Source of the DNA: Cladopsammia gracilis
Lineage: Eukaryota > Cnidaria > Anthozoa > Scleractinia > Dendrophylliidae
Assembly (NCBI GenBank): GCA_022457155.1
Contig: JAJGOT010000136.1
Location: 925,001-989,000, forward strand
Direction: 5' to 3'
DNA length: 64,000 bases
Shown: piece after piece, positions 52,510 through 63,875 of the stretch
Layout of the letters: every line of letters starts with the position of its first letter
Position numbering within the stretch: the stretch's first letter is position 1
The notes under the pieces: generated by a model
Told to the model about the DNA's origin: nothing
Databases searched by the model: none
Seen by the model: the letters and a program-made list of their open reading frames with translations, nothing else
Made by a program: the position numbers and the translations under genes

Positions 52510-55365
52510 GATCCCTCGAGACGAAGTCGAGGGAAACATCGATGATTCTCGGGAAACAAAATTCTGTTTCCCTCGGAACCAATCATTAAGTGTTTAGTAA
52601 TTAATGTAGTTCACTGTTTGAGCAATAAAAGAAACTCTCTGAAGACGGATACCCCTCTAATGCGGACATTTCCTGGTCCAGGCCGATTTTCTTTTTAGAG
52701 CAAAATTCAGGTTAAAAACATTTCTCAGGTAATTAAGACATTGTGAGAGTTTGAATGCAAATTTGTGCAAGTTTGACCAACCGCAGTAATAATAACCACA
52801 AATTGGCCAAAATGTCTTTATTAACAGAACAAAACAAGGAAGAAAGCTTTTCTTTGTTGTCCAGGTAGTAGAAACAGCTTGATAAAGAAAGCCAACACAG
52901 TGGTTAACCTCACGTCTCAGGTGGTACTCAATTAATCCGAAACTCGCCGAGACGACCAGACACACAATTCGAGCCTGAGTCTTAACTTTCACTACACTCA
53001 GAAGCTGCAGTGTACCGCTCGCTAACACTCGCATACTTATCTGGTTGAATACGAAAATATTCTTCTGCCAAAGGTAATTATCACATTTATTTGGTAAGTT
53101 CCATACGAGACAAAACAAAAACAAGATAAATATATTTGCTTGACTAGGCAAATGAAATTGTAATACGAGATTCCGAGCCTAATATTCCGGATCTGATTCC
53201 GGATATTTTGAGATTCGGTTCGGTAAGTGACGAGATAATAACACATTCTACAACAATAAGTAAGAGCGAATAGAAGATAAGGTTTTTCAAAACTAATATC
53301 TACTCGTGTTTGCCTATGTTATCTTTATACCTTTTCGCTGTGATTTTCAAACAATTTAGTTAATTAGAAATACTTTCTGAATAATTTATTTCCACAAGCT
53401 CTTAAAATTGCAGACGTACCGCAAAATTAATAAATTAATAATAAATGATCACATTTCTTTTCTCGCTCTTACTCGGTTTTTGCTCATGTTTGGTGGTAGA
53501 CTAAATGTTACAAATCTTTCTCTAGCTAAGCAGTTAATACAGCAAGATTAAATAAAAGCGCGAGTCGTTGGTATGTTTTTTGAACGGATTTTAAGAGAAC
53601 ATTTTAAAAATCACTCAAAGGTCCTCAAAGGTTAAAATTATTATTTTTTTTTTTTTCATTATTATGCGGCCAAGAAAATTTTGATTGGTTCGATGAGTGC
53701 ATGGACAAGCCGTTGAGAGAGACGCTAGCGAATTTATTTCGCTGAACTGTGCGTTAGCTTTCCAAGGTGTCTGCTTGGTCTACGTTTTTGACAAAAACAT
53801 TTGGCAGACTTCATGAAAACAGAAAGTTTATATATTTACAACACAAAAGCTAACCAACAATGGCTTCCGCAACACCAAGAAACACTCAGAGGTTTCGACT
53901 ATAGTGATTTGACTGGAAGAAATGTGGTATTTTGGAAAAATGTGTCGCTTATAGGAGAGGTAGTCGCTTATGAGATCTTATTATGCTGTAGAAGATGGCT
54001 CAAACTTTTGACTCTGTGGATAAAGTGTGACCATTCAAATGAAAGCTAATTATAATGAACTGAGTACTTGGGTCTGTGGATGAAATCCTAAAGTATAATT
54101 TCATTCAAATAAAAGCCGTCCAACACCATGTCCATACAATGCTTGCACAGATAAAGCAAGTTTTCGGGTAGCGCTTTATAACAGTGCGATTAGAAGGACA
54201 AATCGTTTTTACTGAGAAATGTTGTTAAGGATCTAAAATGAAACCGGTCAGTATGAACATAGGTGGAAATTCATTGATAATTCAAATATAGTCTTACTTT
54301 CCGAGTACTTAATTCAGAATTGTTTGATTTAAATACACCACTTTTAGAAAAATTAAAAGCAACGTACTGCATACAAAAACCTGACACAAAAATCATATCA
54401 TATATCTTGTCCACCCACTATATTCTTTGTTTGTTTGGGTTTTTTTTTAAGGAAAAATACAGTAAATTACTGCATCTAACCCCACTAATGTTGGAAGGGC
54501 GTAAGGCGGACTAGCAGCCTTTTTCCAACACTCAATAGATACGTTCGATTAATCAGTCCTTCTGCAGTTAACTCAACTCTTTAATCTTCAACTGGCTCCT
54601 ACAGATCTTTGCAGTTCAGCGTTTACTCACAATCTACCTAGAATGTTTCTCACGTAGCTTTAATTAGGGCTGACAACCAGCTATCAATCAATGCCAAGAA
54701 CAGATCAAAAGGTAATGTAGGCTAACGTAAGCCTCACTATGATTGGTAAAGACAAATCATTATCATATATTCCTTCGATTTTTTTCGTCAGTGTCGAAGC
54801 TGACTTCTCTTTCAATTTTCACTAACATTTCGGAACTACTCTGCCAAAACAAAACTACGAGAGAAATATAAAAATTATAAGGTAAATATTTATCGAAAGG
54901 TTTACATATTTGTGGAGAAGATAGAAGTAAAAATTACATTTAAAATTTGTTACATGTTGTAGAAAAACTGAAGGCGACAAGCTTCTTCATCACACCTGAT
55001 TGGTTAAGTTTAGTCCAGCCTTTTCCATATCATTAATGTAACACGTGTCAACTAGTGATCCTGTATTCATTTGTACTGAGTGACCCTGAGCGACCTTCAA
55101 TAGACAATAGATTTCGACTCGACACCTATCAGCATAAGTCCAAAAGGTCAAACACGGCGTGTAAATATTTGCAGTGATCGCAAGGTTGCTTAGTGAAATA
55201 CAGCTTTAAACTAGAATTTCTACGAAATATCAACTGGCATTATCTCGGAAAGAAACATAGTTTTCTTACACTAGAAATGGATAAAATACAAGAATACGCA
55301 GCAACTATTTGCCCACAGGACTAATTTCCTTTTTCAAAATACCGTGTAAATTATAACAAACAATC
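52510..55365. other. Long gene-free stretch
   Basis: The minus frame 52657-53151 (164 codons) contains TCTAATGCGGACATTTCCTG at its end, a pogo-like inverted-repeat word, and no domain, so I do not call it. TTCAAATGAAAGC and TCTGTGGATGAAATCCTAAA near 54030-54100 are a reversed type A repeat fragment. Other frames (53037-53246, 53801-54049, 54320-54514) have no support. Confidence 0.4.
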
Positions 55366-55370
55366 TGTTC

Positions 55371-56003
55371 TACCTTATTATAGGAAATTAACGCTCCATG
55401 AAATTAACGCGAATTCTCAAAATTCGCGTTAATTTAAGTCGCGTTAATTTTTGTAAGCGTTAATTTCCGCGACATTATTTAAGTGGAGCGTTCATTTCCA
55501 AGACCTTAATTTCACCCCAAATTCTGGATACCGTCCGAACACATATAGCAACTACGAAACAATAACCTTCTCTTTTCTGCACACTATTTTTCAATCTTTT
55601 ACAATGTTAAAGCCTTAAAGATATGTCACCCCAAATTCTGGATACCGTCCGAACACATATAGCAACTAGGAAACAATAACCTCTTTTCTGCACACTATTT
55701 TTCAATCTTTTACAATGTAAAAGCCTTAAGATATGTCATCTGATATTTCCAGTTCATTTTTGCTCTCAGAAGAGCGGTTCTCGACATCCGGTTTTTTTTA
55801 CTACACGGTCATCCAAAATATCTTCAGCCGGGGGAGACATCAATAATCGCGTTAATTTTCTTCATTTTGAAAATCCGCCCCCTCTCTCGCGTTAATTTCC
55901 TTTATTCGAAAGACGAAATTTTACCTCCAATTCGCGTTAATTTAAGTCGCGTTAATTTCAAAGACCTTAATTTACAGGAGCGTTAATTTCCTATAATAAG
56001 GTA
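55371..56003. mobile_element. Inverted-repeat element with GCGTTAATTT interior
   Basis: TACCTTATTATAGGAAATTA continuing ACGCTCC is inverted at the right end. Inside, GCGTTAATTT/AAATTAACGC words recur in both orientations, and a segment of about 112 bp starting CACCCCAAATTCTGGATACC is duplicated in tandem (55514-55625 and 55627-55737). Confidence 0.75.
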
Positions 56004-56327
56004 TACCGAAATCATACCAGGAGAAAACATCATTTGATCACTACGAAAAATACTCACAAGAGTACAAGAAAAAAGCGAATCAACAATATTTTTAAATGTC
56101 CCATGATTATAAGTCTTATTGCATATTATTTTCAACACTGAGAACAAGTTTCCCTTAAATTTTTTAAACATAGAATTGATAAATATGTGTGACGTTTCAT
56201 TGCTTGCATTTTTATTGTTTTACACTAAGACACTAAAAAAATTACGATGACATGCAAAAGTTGAACTTCATAACTTTCTTTCAACCAAACTGATAATAGA
56301 TGTGTGTAGTTGACTGACTTGGTGCAT

Positions 56328-57482
56328 TTAAGGTTACAGTGTACCTTCGTGGATGTCTCCAGTATAACAGCTCTAGCGTCTTAAGATTACGCTTAATATA
56401 CCTAAACCCAGATATAAAATTAAAGCTCATAGAGCTGGCTATCTAAACATGGAAACCATTTGGTAATAAAGTGAATTGTCGAATTTTTCCGACGTCTAAA
56501 TTTGAACGTCCGAATCAGCTTTAAAACGCTATAACTCAAAGCGATTATTGTATTTTGTTAATTTGATTTGTTCTCGGGTTTCCGGACACGAAGCGCTTAA
56601 AAAACGTGTCGACGATTTCCCATATTCAATTGCAGTAAAAAGTTAAAGAATATTTTCGAAAAAGGGAGAAAAAAATTGGAATGATCGCACGGAAATGGCT
56701 CTTGACGAAAAAGTTTTCGGAAATAAGAAATTCGCCGACAAGTTTTTGTTGATTATTTGTTAGCCTAGCTTCTGTCCATATTTGAGGAAAATCGAACAAA
56801 TTTCCTTTGAGTTTTAGCTCTTTAAAGTGTTCCCAACAAGCGAAAAATTAACTTTGAGAAAACAGCGCTTAAAAAAACATATCGCTTCATAAACAAACTC
56901 CGCCCACAAAAGTTATACCGTCATTTCTCCGTCAATTTTCACTATTTTTCGATAATTTGTTTTTGGATGGAAGTTCATTCTGTAAACTTTATTTTAATGA
57001 GAAATAGAACACAAACCGCGGTGATAAACATATTGAACTTATTCATTTTTGATAAAAACTTGACGTTTCGTATGCTACTACATACATTTTCAAAAGTGAC
57101 CGTTGGTGTTAAAAAACGATACTAATATAGTAGTAAAAAGGGACTGGGACCGAGATTAAGTACAAAACTTAACAGTTGATCTATAAAAAGAAACAGCTAA
57201 TTAATAAAGCATCAGCTTCTCGCTACTGACGTTTGCATTAAGAGCTGGCTTTAGTTCTTGTATAAACAATGTTTCTTTGATTTTACAGTGGAAATCAGTT
57301 TTACCCGACGCTAAGATATCAAAATAATCCCACTTGATGTTGTGTCCAGTGGTGTTAACATGGTCAGCAATGGCTGATGTGCGGTCATCCTTAGCGAGGG
57401 CCTTAAATGCTCAGTTTTTCTATCATGCAGCCAAAAAAAAATTTCAATAAATTTTCGATCTGAAGGTACACTGTAACCTTAA
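56328..57482 (+). mobile_element. TTAA-flanked DNA transposon, copy 3, interrupted
   Basis: Ends as in copies 1 and 2 with TTAA at 56328-56331 and 57479-57482. About 433 bp (56998-57430) between CTTTATTTTAATG and CCAAAAAAAAATTTCAATAA are foreign. Confidence 0.8.
56998..57430 (-). mobile_element. 5'-truncated Penelope-like retroelement fragment
   Basis: On the minus strand a frame from 57410 to the stop at 57201-57203 reads SAIADHVNTTGHNIKWDYF, then ETLFIQELKPALN and SSEKLMLY. This is the C-terminal half of a GIY-YIG-type endonuclease as fused to Penelope-like reverse transcriptases. Upstream LHDRKTEH is in another frame, one base apart. The part below 57201 is the 3' untranslated region. Confidence 0.65.
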
Positions 57483-57672
57483 GGACATTTGATCCATTGT
57501 CTGAATTAAAGGAGGTTAACTTTGTATGAGTCGTTTTAATCGGGACGGAGAAAAACTGTCAGTTGTACGTATTTAGATAACGGGTGTCCGTATTAAGCGG
57601 GTAAATTTAAGAGAAAAAGTATGGGCGTTCGGCCATGACCACGACAACTGTCCGTAACAACGGGGGTGTCTG

Positions 57673-58196
57673 TTAAGGTGGCTCTAAGTAGTTTTTTTTG
57701 GGTCACACTTCCCTTTTTGAATGCGCTTATACATAATCTTACTTTAACTCAATGAACCTGAATTTGATACCAGATGTTAGGCTTGGATGAAAGTATTCGA
57801 TAATGCTCTTTTTATGCTAATCAGCGTTTCCATAACAACAGTAAACAAATATGGCGAAAAACAGTTTTTCCCAAGTATCTTTCGATTTGGGGGCTACCCG
57901 CTACAAGCGAATAAATGCGCTATAATGTACACAATGTAGCACACTAAATGGAAAAAATTCAAACAAATTAAACTGTTCGATTTTAAGTAAATCGCTAAAA
58001 CATTTTTAAGACGTGTATAAGCAGTCAAAATATTCCATAGGTCTCACAAATTATCATTAAATTACCACAGAAAGCTTCCTCATATTTAAATTATTACTCC
58101 CTGCAAATAGCTCTGACTAATTGCTCGGCAATAAAGAGATCGCGTTTTTCATTCAAATGCAGTTTAAGAAGAGTGAAAAACGTTAAGGCACCTTAA
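57673..58196. mobile_element. TTAA-flanked element with GGTGGCTC ends, copy 2
   Basis: TTAAGGTGGCTCTAAG and AAGGCACCTTAA bound 524 bp. It interrupts pogo-like copy C. Confidence 0.6.
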
Positions 58197-58239
58197 GCAT
58201 ATGTCCGTAACGTAAAACGGGGTTCGACTGCATAACTGA

Positions 58240-58785
58240 CCTTTCCAGTGTGAATATTATTGATCCTGAGTTAATTCTTGGTCTTCTAGCAGAAGCAAAC
58301 ACTGGTCTAAAGCTTTAAAAAACTGATAAACCGTTAAAAACTGACACCCGAGTAATTATTTTAAGTAGTCAGTTTAATGTGTATGTAAAATTAGAAAAAA
58401 AAGGCGTGCTCAAAAACATAAAACACCATTACTCTTGGGAAATGACCGATCGCTTTTATTTTCAAACAAATAATTAGTTTCCCGGTTTTCTTTGTGTGTG
58501 TAAGGTGAAAAGTATTTTTTAACGCTGTTCAATTCACCGCACTACAAAACAATAATTCAATAGGAAACAAATACACACAAACACACAGTTTTTGATCGCA
58601 GACATCACTAAGATAAAGCCGTCTTGTTTTCACTAACGTCATCAGCATACGCATAAGCACAAGCGGAAGCGGTGAAAAACGGAACCGACATAAGCATAAG
58701 CCGTCAGCGCAAGCATCTTTGATCTTTTGTAGGTGCGGCGGCCATAGTTATGTCTGCTCCCGACAGAAGGGTCGCACGTGTCAAG
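58240..58785. other. Gene-free stretch
   Basis: AGCATACGCATAAGCACAAG and ACATAAGCATAAGCCGTCAG near 58647-58700 are short repeated words; nothing else is recognised. Confidence 0.4.
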
Positions 58786-58789
58786 GGTA

Positions 58790-59078
58790 TAGAGCGGTTT
58801 TCAATTGAGTGTCGTAAAACCAAAACCAAAGCAATTATTACTCTAACCAATCATAACAGGCGCAGACAATCCAATGAACCAATCAGAGAACGAAGCAAAT
58901 ACATGTAGCCGGCGCCAAGCGCGGGAAAACGCGTGCGAACAAGTCACGATTGGTTTTGGTTTCACTTCTGATTGGATAATAAAGTGACGCGAGAGTTTTT
59001 GGCCAATCACAAGACGAAGCAATGCAACACCAAAGCAATCGCGAAATTACTTTCGACAATCAATTGAAAACCGCTCTA
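58790..59078. mobile_element. TAGAGC-ended MITE, copy 2
   Basis: TAGAGCGGTTTTCAATTGAG and its inverse bound 289 bp; the interior is the reverse of the element at 18818-19099. Confidence 0.85.
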
Positions 59079-59329
59079 TGATGACAGCAATTATGTCCAA
59101 TGTAAACACCAAAGTTAAAAGTGCGACCCACACCTAAGGATCAATCTCAGTGCTTATGTCAATGTTCATTTCATTTGTTACAAATTCTTATGCTTATGCT
59201 TGTGTCACTAGTGAAAACCACAGCTTAAGTAATCTAAACTTAGTTCTAGCAAGGAACCGTGAATATGCTTTGAGGACGGATAGGCCAAAGAAAACGAGAT
59301 TTGATTTAGAGCGTGTAGGTTATTCTGTA

Positions 59330-59625
59330 CATGTATCATCGGCTCTTGGTCGTTTTTATTTCAGTGTCGGTTATTCTCGGAGTAAATCTGCCCGTGTGTC
59401 GTTTATTTGTCCATTGAGTGATATTCTGGCATACATATATCATAGACTTTTGCTCGTTTTTTGGTCGGTTATTCTCGGAGTAAATCGGCTTTTGTCGTTT
59501 ATTTGTCTAATGTACATATATCATCGGCTCCTTTTTTTTTTGTCGGTTATTCTCGGAGGAAATCGGCCTATGTCGTTTTTTGTCGGTTACTCTCGGAGTA
59601 ATTCGGCGCATATCATTGTGCGTGC
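59330..59625 (+). repeat. Irregular tandem repeat with open frame
   Basis: GTCGGTTATTCTCGGAGTAA occurs four times with spacings shrinking from about 110 to 50 bp, each followed by a TCGGC...GTCGTTT phrase. The open frame 59150-59680 (176 codons) is a by-product: its predicted residues repeat SVILG/GYSRS in shifted registers and no domain is visible. Confidence 0.65.
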
Positions 59626-59689
59626 ACGGATTATTCCAGTCAAAAGAAACCGTTCAAAATACACCCTTTATCAGTTTTAGAACAAATTT

Positions 59690-61055
59690 TACAACTATTC
59701 AGTTACAGATTAAAATAAATGAAGAACTTGAATAAGACATTTGATCTCATTTCGAAAAATCATGTAAGAGCAATACAAGATGTTTTCTTTTTTTAGCCAG
59801 CTGTTTATAGTCATTCAAAATTTTATGTACATCCATTATTAGTCACAGTGACGCCCATCATAGTCAACGATGGAATAAAGTAAGTCAAAGCCAAGTCGGT
59901 ACATTTCGGAGAATGATCGGAAACGTTCGTACAACCGTTCGGACAGTATTTGGAGACTTTTCGAAAGTCTTCGGACATCTTTGGGAAATCTTCGGAAAAT
60001 TGCCTAAAACTTCATAATTGGTTTGGTTTATATGATAAACAATATAATACATGACTGCTTGGAGATATGAAATTTATCTTCTCGTGTTGAACTCGATATC
60101 TTACTCGTTCGCTGCGGTCACTCGTGAAATATCAAGTTGAACATTAATTCGAAGATAAATTTCACATCTCTGCGCATCCATCTATTATCTTCTAAGTAGT
60201 GGGAAACGACGGTATTTTTAGAAGTTTTTGTGTTTTTCACTTGTTTTTTATGATCCAAAACTCTGGTCAATCGCCATCGCCAAAAAGTTCTGCCACGATT
60301 GATGCTCGCTTTACAAGTGAACGAATTTACGCAGAGCATGAAAGCGTGTTTTTACGCTGTCCTGACTACGTTGCTACATTCAAAAGAGAGGAAATTTAAC
60401 AGAAATAATCAGACGACTTGTCGAAAATTAGGTTTTATAAAATGTTTGAAAATGATTTCTTGATCTGACATTGATTTAAATTTTGTGTCCGATGTTTGCC
60501 TGTACCCTGCATTCTGCACATTTTATAATTCTTTCTGGATGACTGATAAGGTGGATTCAAAGAGTACTGCGTTAAAAGATCTTTGCATGACATAAGCGCA
60601 CTTATGTATGACAAAAAATTCAAACAAGAAAGCTAGTTCAAAGTGATAATTCTCACCTTTAAAAGAGTTTTACCGCTGAGGTTCTTTGCAGTTTGACGGC
60701 AAACGTTAATTGAAGAAGTCGAGGCCCCCAGTTTAGAGTTTTAATAAGTTTCTTCTCACATTCAGTTTATTTTCGCATTTTTTCTTCATTATAGATAATC
60801 ACAATAATTCTTGTAATGAAGACCATTTCTCATGGTAATATTGTGTAATAATGTATTGTACATCCACCATAATTTCTCAAATGAAAACGAAACAATGACT
60901 AAGCTAAAGAACAATTGCCCTAGATTTCACTGTCTAAATACGTTAATCTACGACTAATGTTTTGTACCGAGTTTTTACGTTTTATAATATTTTTTATACT
61001 TAATTGTTTTTGAACAGTTTTCCTAAAGCTTAAGCCTAGGGCTTACCCTAAAAGC
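59690..61055. other. Gene-free stretch with one palindrome
   Basis: At 60065-60172, GATATGAAATTTATCTTCTC and ACTCGATATCTTACTCG are mirrored by CGAAGATAAATTTCACATCT; a related CTCGATATCTCACTCGTTCG is at 51656 beside gene 4. No gene is supported; frames at 60118-60339 and 60199-60399 overlap on opposite strands without support. Confidence 0.45.
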
Positions 61056-61059
61056 TTTT

Positions 61060-61060
<1 letters not shown>

Positions 61061-61090
<30 letters not shown>

Positions 61091-61092
61091 GG
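61061..61092. repeat. T run followed by G run
   Basis: About 12 T then about 20 G; the G/C-run elements of this window start this way, but no following element text is recognised. Confidence 0.85.
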
Positions 61093-61774
61093 CGGTTTAG
61101 AACTGGCGAAAACGCTGCCGAATCCGCCGGTAAAATTAACGTCGGTAAAAGTTTCGAAACATTTAATTGATGAGCAACATATAGAAAGTGATGAAAGTTT
61201 AACGCCGTCCCAAACAATACCGCCCATTAAATTTTGCGGGTTGAATTTTTGTAAACCTTCAAACGATGTATGAAAATAACAAAAATGAGCCCGCGTGAAT
61301 AAGCATTAGAGTAGCTTAGAATTTCTGTTTTTGTCGAAACGACGAAAACGTCCAAAGAGCAATCATTATAAATGTGAATACGATTCTTAACGACTTTCGC
61401 AATTTCGTGATTTGAATAACCCAGTGAGGATTACCGCGCCTTTCGATGAAAAAAAATTAACTTCAAAGCGACAAAGGAGAAACCGAACAGCTGTTGTGAT
61501 GGGCAGTTATTCGTTAATAACTCAAAGAACGGATGACCGACAATCGCTCTATTCATTCAGTGTTTGCTTTCTTTCTTGATGATTTCGAATTTATCAGGAG
61601 TTCTCTCATTTCGACGTCAAGACCACGCAAGTTTGAAAAAGGAAGAATTCCAAAACTCCTTTTGAAACATATTGTAAAATGTGCAGCAACACGAGAAAAT
61701 ACTTGCTTTTAATACTCAGAAGGTAATCTATCCTCAGTTAATCCTCTAACCGTCCCGAGCGTGCCAAAAATCAA

Positions 61775-61905
61775 AATTCAAGAAAAATCTAAATTTTGTT
61801 TTGTAAAAATATTAAAAAATGGTACCGTGCAAAAGTACTGCCAAAGAGGTTTTAATTTGTCACACCATAGGATTTCGTCGACAAACTCAAAAGTTTGAAC
61901 TACAC
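61775..61905 (+). repeat. 88-bp repeat (type B), one unit with flank
   Basis: CAAAATTCAAGAAAAATCTA, ATGGTACCGTGCAAAAGTAC and CACCATAGGATTTCGTCGAC match the type B unit and its shared flank. Confidence 0.75.
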
Positions 61906-62079
61906 TACACATGTCTCCATAATTGACTCTAGGAGTGAAAGGGTATACCACCTTGCACATGACTCGTCCCCAGTTTTCTCTCGTGTCTTATGGCAGACAT
62001 GTACGAAGTCACTCCATTAACCGTGCGTATCTTAAAACTGACACAAGATAGAAAACTGAGAACGAGTCATACCTTGTAC

Positions 62080-62580
62080 AGCATACCTGAAAAGTACTTC
62101 AACCGGGTCCTGTTCAGTAGTTTTGATTTAAATGGTCACACTTTTGGATTTCATCCACAGACTCAAAAGTTAGAAGGTTTAATGTGCACGGCTCTTTAGA
62201 AGACCACTTTTTAGTGATAAGGACTCCGTGAATAATTAAAGTTAGAACCACCTTGTACATCATAATAAACAGTACCACAGGAAAGTACTGCTCAACAGCT
62301 TGCATTTGAATGGTCACACTTTAGGATTTCATCCACAGACTCAAAAGTTAGAACCACCTTGTGCAGCATAATAAACAGTACCACAGGAAAGTACTGCTCA
62401 GTAGCTTTCATTTGAATGGTCACACGTTAGGATTTCATCCACAGACTCAAAAGGTAGAACCACCTTGTACATCATAATAAACAGTACCACAGGAAAGTAC
62501 TGCTCAATAGCTTGCATTTGAATGGTTACACTTAATTATAGGATTTCATCCACAGACTCAAAAGTTAGAACACCTTTTAC
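62080..62580 (+). repeat. 106-bp tandem repeat (type A), about four units
   Basis: CAGTACCACAGGAAAGTACT occurs at 62271, 62377 and 62483, confirming a 106-bp period. The first unit is split by a small retroelement tail (62176-62247). Confidence 0.9.
62176..62247 (+). mobile_element. Very short LINE tail with 10-bp target duplication
   Basis: GGCTCTTTAGAAGACCACTT, GGACTCCGTGAATAATT is inserted in a type A unit and flanked by AAAGTTAGAA at 62166-62175 and 62238-62247 (the second copy is included in the span). It matches the end of the LINE fragment at 34735-34975. Confidence 0.7.
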
Positions 62581-62589
62581 ACAAAGGTT

Positions 62590-63170
62590 ATTCAGTGTAA
62601 ATTTGTGTAATACGGCTGGGTATTTTTACGAGTCAGTTTGTTGTTTATTGTATGACGGTCAAATCGCCCAAATCTAAGTTATTAAAACTATTTTCCTTAG
62701 CGAGTGGGCATGAGAGTGTAATTACGTGTAATGGAGTTATTATTCGACTAAAATTGCTTTTATCCGTCATAGCTTTTCGCGTCTTCAAACTGGGATACTA
62801 AAGTGGAGTGTTTTGTCACGACACACGATGAATTGGCATTTTCGAAGATTATTTCCATTGATTGGCAGCTGTGTCTGTTTTCGGTAGTTTCTTGGTGTTG
62901 CAGATGGTGTGTTCAGCAAATGACGTAAAACAAAAGATTCAAAACCCACGCCACAACACATAAGCTAACCAACAATGGCTTCCGCGACACTAAGAAACAC
63001 CGTCTGTTTTCTGCCAATCTGAGAGCATTTGGTTCAAACGAAACAATAAATTTCATCATGAAAGTTCTTACATATATTATAAAAATAGAGTTTAATCTAA
63101 AAAGAATGGAAATTTCATTGTTGTGTCCGAATGGACAAAATCGAAGAGTGATCACCCGAAAGAAAGCGCA
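62590..63170. other. Gene-free stretch with satellite-flank text
   Basis: GAGTGTTTTGTCACGACACA, TTTTCGAAGATTATTTCCAT and GGCAGCTGTGTCTGTTTTC near 62808-62880 form one diverged 39-bp-type unit with its left flank. Minus frame 62913-63155 has no domain. Confidence 0.5.
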
Positions 63171-63184
63171 TTAAGGAGTGCCAA

Positions 63185-63585
63185 AAATCAAAATTCAAAA
63201 AAATTCCCAAAATTTCATTTTGTAAAATAATGAAAAACAAATGGTACCATACGAAAGTACTGCTGAAGAGGTTTCATTTGAATGGTTACACCATAGGATT
63301 TCATCAATAGACTCAAAAGTTAAAACAAATGGTATCATGCAAAAGTACTGCTGAAGAGGTTTCATTTGAATGGTCACACCATAGGATTTCGTCCACAGAA
63401 TCAAAAGTTAGAACAAATGGTACCATGCAAAAGTACTGCTGAAGAGGTTTCATTTGAATGGTCACACCATAGGATTTCGTCCACAGAATCAAAAGTTAGA
63501 ATAAATGGTACCATGCAAAAGTACTGATGAAGAGGTTTCATTTGAACGGTCACACCATAGGATTTCATCAAAAGACTCAAAAGTT
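63185..63585 (+). repeat. 88-bp tandem repeat (type B), four units
   Basis: ACAAATGGTACCATGCAAAA, GTACTGCTGAAGAGGTTTCA and GGTCACACCATAGGATTTCG recur every 88 bp or so. Confidence 0.9.
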
Positions 63586-63798
63586 GGTATATACTTCATG
63601 GTAATTTTAATTAATGCACGTCAAAGAATCCGCCACTTACTTAGGGCTAAAAACTCATTTTAAAATGGTTAGCTTTCATTTACTGTTATGGATATCACTA
63701 CCCATAACAGTAAATAAAAGCTAACCATTTTAAAATGAGTTTTTAGGATCCCTATATGATAGGATCCCTATATGGTGTGTTACAATGAAGTATATACC
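63586..63798. mobile_element. MITE with 8-bp target duplication, inserted in the type B array
   Basis: GGTATATACTTCATGGTAA and its near-inverse end are flanked by CAAAAGTT on both sides (63578-63585 and 63799-63806), restoring the array when removed. An inner palindrome, AACTCATTTTAAAATGGTTA and its inverse, fills the middle. An 8-bp duplication fits hAT, P or related superfamilies. Confidence 0.85.
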
Positions 63799-63875
63799 CA
63801 AAAGTTAGAACAAATGGTACCATGCAAAAGTACTGCCAAAGAGGTTTCATTGAATGGTCACTCCGTTGATCATGT
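63799..63875 (+). repeat. 88-bp repeat (type B), last partial unit
   Basis: AAAAGTTAGAACAAATGGTA to GAGGTTTCATTGAATGGTCA continue the array interrupted by the MITE; CGTTGATCATGTTCATTATT then starts satellite-flank text. Confidence 0.8.

Larger units (their letters stand above)
56226..58234 (-). mobile_element. pogo/Tigger-like element, copy C, reversed and heavily interrupted
   Basis: Right end CGGGGTTCGACTGCATA is the inverse of the family's left end. Reversed, ACTTTGTATGAGTCGTTTTA and GGGTGTCCGTATTAAGCGGG match copies A and B. It carries a TTAA element (56328-57482) and a GGTGGCTC element (57673-58196) and lacks the hammerhead segment. Confidence 0.55.

Noticed and set aside
52657..53151. 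164-codon minus-strand frame as a gene
   Set aside because: Its end contains a pogo-like inverted-repeat word and no domain is seen.
59150..59680. 176-codon open frame as a membrane protein
   Set aside because: Hydrophobicity comes from an irregular tandem repeat that shifts register between units; no domain or start context.
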